From Cyanophora paradoxa (Eukaryota; Glaucocystophyceae; Cyanophorales; Cyanophoraceae): a DNA stretch of 64,000 nt. Shown here piece after piece: positions 58,836 through 64,000 of this stretch (position 1 is its first letter; each line of letters starts with the position of its first letter). Made by a program: the position numbers and the translations under genes. The stretch lies in assembly GCA_004431415.1 (NCBI GenBank), contig QPMI01000684.1, positions 1 through 64,000 on the forward strand, in the 5' to 3' direction. The notes beneath the pieces are model-generated. The model ran no database searches. It saw nothing but the letters and a program-made list of their open reading frames with translations, and was not told the DNA's origin.

Positions 58836-61800
58836 ATGCCCCGAATTAGCAACAGACTCATTAGAGAGAAGAAATGGGAACTCATGGGATTACTGGGAAC
58901 ACTGTATGCAGCCCATGAAATTACAGAGGCTGAATATGACCGGGAAATCGGATTTATTTCAAGGGGCAGACCCACTTTAGCGAAATTAACCAGAAAAGCC
59001 AATAACCTCTATGATAAAGTTGAAACTCTTGATGAACTCGATCGCCTGAGGCAAATAGAACCAGAGGCAGAAGATGGTACAGCAATGAATGAATTATATC
59101 GCTGGCTCACTTACAGAGCCAGAAGGGAAGTTGTTGTTGATGTGATTGAATATTTAGATAGAATTGCAACCTCTCTACCAAAACGTTTAAGAGACAGTCT
59201 AGATCAATTCAGGGCAATCAAAGTTCGCTTATCGTTTATCTGCAAGTTCGTAAAAGTCAGCAATCCACAGGTTTGGATATCGAAATACATTTACAGCGAT
59301 TATTTTGTATTAACCAAATCGAGAAATATTCGAACTGAGCTGAATAAAGCAGCCCAAATGTGTCAGGAGCAGATGAATGTTGTTGATAGCTATCGATTGG
59401 AGAGAATCGAAATGCTCAGAGTTGCTATTATGAGTTATGCCCCAACTGGTGGTTGCTATGTTAAAACACCTGATTCAATTGCAGCCAAGAGAGCCACAGT
59501 GAATATTCGAAATATTGATGATTCTTGCTTCGAAAATGCAGTTTTGGCATGGATCCATAGGAAAGATGTGAATTCCCACAAGAGAAGTGAGCTAACACAA
59601 TATCGCAAATGGAAATACTCACCAACTACATACAATCCTCTGGCTCTCAATTTCGATAACATCCCATTCCCTGTTCCCTGTGATGCTGAAATCATTGATA
59701 AATTCGAATCTCAAAATGCAGGCATCAGCATAAACATATTTGGAATGGATCGAGATGTTATATATCCCCTACATCAATCCAGCAACCCAGGCAGAAAGCA
59801 AAAGATTAATCTCATGCTCATTCATGATGATGAAGGGAATGGTCACTATATTACAATCATGTCCCTTTCAAGACTTCTCAGAGTTGCCCTTGATAAAACC
59901 AAGGATCAAAAGTTACACTACTGTGACACATGCTTATCTCGATTCAGGTCTGAGGCTAAACTCACTGCTCATGTGGACTCAAACAGATGCATTGATTGGA
60001 GACTCTCAAAGGGAATCACTCCTAAGCCTGAGACCACCATAGAGTTTGGACTGAAAAACCTCAGGAAAACTGTGTGGCTTCCTGTTGTGGTATACTGCAA
60101 GATTGAACATAGAAGCATCCCCATTGATGCATCAAAATCCAAGAGAGAAGTCTCAGCAGTCAACATAAGAATAGTCACTGGGGCAGATGTTCAAGATTTT
60201 CGATTTGAGGGGCAGGATCCAATGGGAGGTCTGTTTGAATGCTTGGAGTCCAAAGCAAGAGAACTAATCGATTTCCTGTTTACCAATATTCCCATGAATG
60301 AACTCACAGATGAGCAGAAAGCAATTTACAAGGCTACTAAACACTGTTACCTTTGCAGTGAGAGGTTCACTAAGGAAAACTTCAAATGCAGGGATCATGA
60401 TCATCACACAGGCAATTATATTGCTCCTGCATGCAGAAACTGTAATCTACATAGGAGAATCTCAAAGCAAACCAAAGTTGCAGTTGTTGTTGACCAAATG
60501 GATGAATGTGGGACATTCATTTTCAGAAAAATAGCAGGCATGGGTGATAAAAAGCGAATCGAAATCCTTTCGAAAAACTTTGATCAATACCTTTCATTGC
60601 AATGGGGTCTTTACAAGTTCATTGATGCAAGTAATTTTATGGACTTTGGGGCTGCTGATGTAGATGACTTAATGGACAAATTCCAAGCCTTCAGAAGGCT
60701 TTCACACTCAGTATATGGATTGGACCCAGTTCATTATGTATCTGCACCTGGGTTATCTTGGGATGCTATGCTTAGGACCACCAAGGCAAAAATAGAGCTT
60801 ATAAGTGATGTAGAGCAATACGAATTTGTTGAGAGGGAATCAGGGGTGGCTTTGCAACAATGCCTTGTAGGTATGCTGAGGCTGATGGTGAGAACTCCCA
60901 TATTATGCTGTTTGATGCTAACAACTTGTATGGCTACTGCTTGAGTCAGCCTATTCCAGTTGGTGATTTTAGATGGGAGACCGAATTCAACCCACAAGAT
61001 AACAGATCCAGTTTCCTGGAAGTTGATCTGGATTACCCAATTAGGCTGTTTCTAGATCACAGTGATTTCCCCCTAATTATAAACAAGAAAATAGTAGAAT
61101 ATGCAGAATTATCACAATATCAAAAGAGCCTATTGGATCTCTCAGGAGAAGAGCTTGATAAGACCCCTAAGCTAACTGCAACCTTTGGTTCTGTGACAAA
61201 CTATGTGATTTCTGAGCCTCTTCTACAGTATATTCTGACCAAAGGTGTGAAACTAAAGAAGTTCACAGGGTCCTATCATTTACTGTGGCTCCTGTAATGA
61301 AACCCTACATTGAGCTGAACACTGATATGAGAAGGAAAGCAGTGAATAAATTCGAGGCTGATTTCTATAAACTCATGAATAACTCAATCTATGGGAAATG
61401 CATTGAATCATGTAGAGGTAGATCTGTGGTTAAGATTGCCAACAGTGAGAAACTGTTTATGAAATATGCAGCCTCTCCTTTAGTGAAATCAACAAGTCCC
61501 ATAAGTGAAAGGGCAGTTGCCTTTGAGTTTTACACAAAGCATGTGAAGCTAGATAAGCCTGTTGCAATTGGGGCTTATGTTTTGGATGCAGCCAAACTGC
61601 ATAATTACAAGTTCTTCTATGATACTGTAGGTCCCAGTGGTCCAAAGCCAAGTTACTATTCCATGATACTGATTCCTTTTGTCTATACATCGAATCTAAG
61701 ACCCTTGAAAAGATATAGAGAATATATCCTATGCATTAGACCTTGGAGGGATTCAAGAATGACCCCAGGTAAATACAAAAATGAGATGCCAGGTTCTGCT

Positions 61801-62076
61801 ATATTGGAGTATGTAGGTCTGAGAGCCAAAGTTTACAGTTTCAGAACTGCTGAGATTGAGAGAAGTAAGCTATCTGGGACTTCCACTGAGGAACTCCAAT
61901 TCAATGATTTTAAGGAGTGTTTATTTGCAGGTATCAGCAAGACTGTGACTGCAAAGCAGAAAAGAAGGGCAGATCACACAATAATAGATACTGTGAGTAG
62001 AAGGGTTGCCCTAAACTGCTTTGATGCAAAGAGATACATCTTACCAGATGGTATTAATTCTGTTCCTTTTAATTAA
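58836..62076 (+). pseudogene. polB: Protein-primed-type DNA polymerase B with several frameshifts
   Basis: The region would encode about 1,080 residues, normal for Polinton polymerases. The first frame (58,836-60,944) includes an endonuclease VII-like zinc motif (HCYLCSERFTKEN, then CRDHDHHTGNYIAPACRNCN) and PGLSWDAML, both typical of this family. Motif A (DANNLYGYCLSQ) is in a second frame (about 60,850-61,260). Motif B (LMNNSIYGK) is in a third (from about 61,262). Motif C (HDTDS) is in yet another near 61,662. Frame changes fall near 60,845, 61,260, 61,640, 61,710, 61,742 and 61,770. The exonuclease signatures look degraded: CKIE where D-x-E is expected, and ECGTF where a YDxHF-type motif is expected. 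It is probably inactive unless the shifts are sequence errors. It is co-directional with the integrase. Confidence 0.85.
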
Positions 62077-62079
62077 GAG

Positions 62080-63464
62080 ATGCCAGCAACTGGAAGAATA
62101 GTAAGGAGAACCACTGAGCAACTGCAAGGTAACCTACTGCCTATCACAGTTCCAAAGGAGGAAAAAGGGGAATCTCGAATTGTCAAAAAGTCTGAGATGA
62201 AAGAGCTTGTCCCAGTAGAGATCCCAGTTGCTATTGCAGTGAAAGAAACTAGCAAGATTGCCAAGAGATTCTATGATGTGAGAACTGGTTACAAAGGGCT
62301 TCAAGCTATGAGGGCTGAGTTACCAGATGAATCCTATAAGCAGTTGCAAGAGTTCTATAAAAAACAGGAAGTTGTTCAGATCAATGCACCTGCTATATCT
62401 AGGAAGAGAGATCCCATGGTTCCAATAAGGCAACCCCTTGATACCTATGTGATTGATTTGCTCTTTTTCCCAGCTTATAAGAAACAAAACAATGGCTATG
62501 ATACCTTTATGACTGCAATGGAATCAACACTGAGAACTGGGTATATCATACCAATAAGAGATAAATCAGCTCTCACTACATTGGCTGCATTTAAACAGCT
62601 TGAGATGAGAGTAGCAAGACCCATAGTAAAGGTTCAATCAGATGCTGGGAGTGAATTCCAAAATCGAATATTCCAGGAGTATTTATCTAGTAAATACATA
62701 GAACACCAAGTGAGTGGAACTGCAGACCATAGGAGCCAAGGTCGAATTGAAGCCTTTAACAAGCAGATTAAGAGATTGATCACAAACTACTGCATTGCAA
62801 TAATACAGCTAGATTCTTTGATGTGTTAGGTGATATTGAGTATAATTACAATAATACAGTTCACTCAGCTACTAAGATGAAGCCAGGTGAAACTACAGAG
62901 GAGCATTATAGGTATATAGTAGGATTAGAAGATGAAAGATTCAAGAAATCAATAGCTTATCTTGATACCATGCAGCCTGGCATGTTTGTTAGAGTGAAAG
63001 TGGAGAAGAATCCCTTTGCTAAACAGGGTAACAATTGGTCTAGGATGGTTTACACTGTTGATAGTAGAGAAGGCTTTAAGTTTAAGCTAAAGAGTCCCAC
63101 TGGAGAGATCATAGATAACAGGTTTGCTTTCCATGAGCTGTTGCCTGTGAATGCAGTTGAGTATCTGGAAACCCCTACAGTAGATGCCTTAGAGCAAGCT
63201 AAAGAGGAAGCTAGGGTTGATGCTGCTATAAGAAGAGAGGGCATAGAAGCTGCTAATGAAGTCCCAGATAAGCCTTTGATAGAGGCTAGAAAGGAGAAGG
63301 CTGGCAAAGTTAACAGGGAACTCAAAAAGCTCACTATAGCAGGAACACAGAAACTTTCAGAAGTGAATAGCCAGAGATGGTATAATGACTTTCAGACTAC
63401 TAAGGAGTCATATACAGCCCCTAAACCTCAAAGAACACTAAGAGAAAGGACCAAAACTAGCTAG
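62080..63464 (+). pseudogene. Retroviral-type (DDE) integrase, split by a frameshift
   Basis: The first frame (62,080-62,829) contains the rve catalytic core: Asp in TYVIDLLFF, Asp in VQSDAGSEFQN and Glu in QGRIEAFNKQIKRL. The spacing fits D,D-35-E. The second frame (to 63,464) carries the end of the core (LGDIEYNYNNTVHSATKMKP) and an SH3-like C-terminal region (MFVRVKVEKNPFAK, then FKFKLKSPTGEIIDNRFAFH), then a Glu/Lys-rich helical tail. The change of frame is at about 62,785-62,822. No HHCC zinc domain or chromodomain is evident. In Maverick/Polinton elements this enzyme inserts the viral DNA and leaves a short target duplication. It follows the polymerase by only 3 bp. Confidence 0.85.
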
Positions 63465-64000
63465 TTTGCTAGGCGAAAACTCGTTTTTTCCAAATATATG
63501 TATGACTGATATACATATATGCATATGATATACACATTGTCTTGTAGATCTTTTCAAGCGCTTCACAGCGATATGCAGAACGTTGCGATTTGATAATCTG
63601 GTGATGAGATACAAGCGTTTGAAGATGCCGATTATCGATTTTTCGAGATTTCGGAATGATGCATCATAATGATGTAATAATGATGTATCATAAACACATA
63701 ACATATATATATCGCCGTGATCGTCATGATCTCCCGAGTTCGATGGTGTGTCATATATATCATATACATATGCATCGTCATTATGACATCATTTCGTAAC
63801 ATAACACGTCCGTCATCGTCTTTTTTCCGCAGCGAACAGATAAGTGAACAGTTAACGAGACAACTATTGTAATAGTGTACTGCAACAACAATTGAAAACA
63901 AGATATGCGGGAAAGCTATTGAAAGACAATGAAGCAAATTGCGAACAATTAAGTGAACAGTTAAGTGGACACCTGTTGGGAGTAGGCAGTGTCTACTCGT
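63465..64000. other. Non-coding AT-rich region near the right side of the element
   Basis: No gene is supported here. It contains atgatg/catatatg-rich stretches (63,650-63,790) and a 24-bp near-perfect direct repeat (gcgaaca-NN-taagtgaacagttaa; 63,832-63,855 and 63,941-63,964). A short stem (gagta/tactc) lies near 63,980-63,998. No match to the left-end inverted repeat is seen, so the terminus probably lies further right. Confidence 0.5.

Larger units (their letters stand above)
37360..64000. mobile_element. Integrated Polinton-like / Maverick-type virus (left end present, right end outside the window)
   Basis: Base composition switches from GC-rich with introns to AT-rich without introns within a few bases of 37,360. 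The AT-rich part encodes the hallmark set of this virus class: double-jelly-roll-type major capsid protein, two minor capsid candidates, FtsK/HerA-like packaging ATPase, PrimPol-SF3 helicase, protein-primed-type DNA polymerase B and retroviral-type integrase. It also carries a fibre, a lipase and a metabolic gene. A capsid maturation protease was not recognised. The right terminus is not in the window, so neither long terminal inverted repeats nor a target duplication can be checked. It could also be two adjoining elements: one up to about 58.8 kb, and a decayed polymerase/integrase element beyond. Confidence 0.85.

Noticed and set aside
58836-62076. Programmed ribosomal frameshifting to express the polymerase
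   Set aside because: There are about six changes in both directions with no consistent slippery site. Programmed frameshifting normally uses one defined site.

Overview
The window joins two very different kinds of DNA. Positions 1 to about 37,359 are strongly GC-rich, with exons separated by short GT-AG introns. This looks like the nuclear genome of a unicellular eukaryote; a GC-rich microalga such as a haptophyte or pelagophyte would fit, but the sequence does not fix the lineage. From 37,360 to the right edge the DNA is AT-rich, intron-free and gene-dense. That part is an integrated Polinton-like / Maverick-type virus, at least 26.6 kb long, whose right end lies outside the window.

Host part. 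On the minus strand, 1-~700 holds the start of a secreted CUB-domain gene that runs off the left edge, and 950-2,190 is non-coding with diverged short repeats. One very large minus-strand gene runs from 37,358 down to a TAG stop at 2,198-2,200. It encodes a signal peptide, Kelch-like and fibronectin III repeats, several Kre9/Knh1-like and PKD-like Ig folds, a multi-pass membrane region and an acidic tail. A 12,661-bp LTR retroelement (14,329-26,989) interrupts it. That element has identical 283-bp LTRs and a 5-bp target duplication (aggaa), but no recognisable gag-pol. It appears to have landed inside a roughly 55-nt intron.

Viral part. The left boundary carries a 28-bp inverted repeat around an AT-rich spacer (37,360-37,643), followed by two hairpin repeats. 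Next comes a short minus-strand group: an S-adenosylmethionine decarboxylase, a zinc-ribbon protein, two paralogous unknowns, a 101-aa protein and a 2,006-aa phage-style fibre ending in an S74 intramolecular chaperone. A patatin lipase with a discoidin-like C-terminus diverges from the fibre. The morphogenesis block (two minor capsid proteins, major capsid protein, packaging ATPase and small proteins) occupies 49.0-54.5 kb. The minus-strand replication block (PrimPol plus SF3 helicase, small basic protein, zinc protein) occupies 54.6-58.7 kb. A protein-primed-type DNA polymerase B and a retroviral-type integrase follow on the plus strand (58.8-63.5 kb).

The capsid, packaging, fibre and lipase genes are all open. 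In contrast, the primase-helicase, polymerase and integrase carry frameshifts. Two promoter-like motifs separate the modules: a 39-bp TATATATATA motif before replication-side genes and TA(A/G)TAAAAG before structural genes. No capsid maturation protease was recognised.
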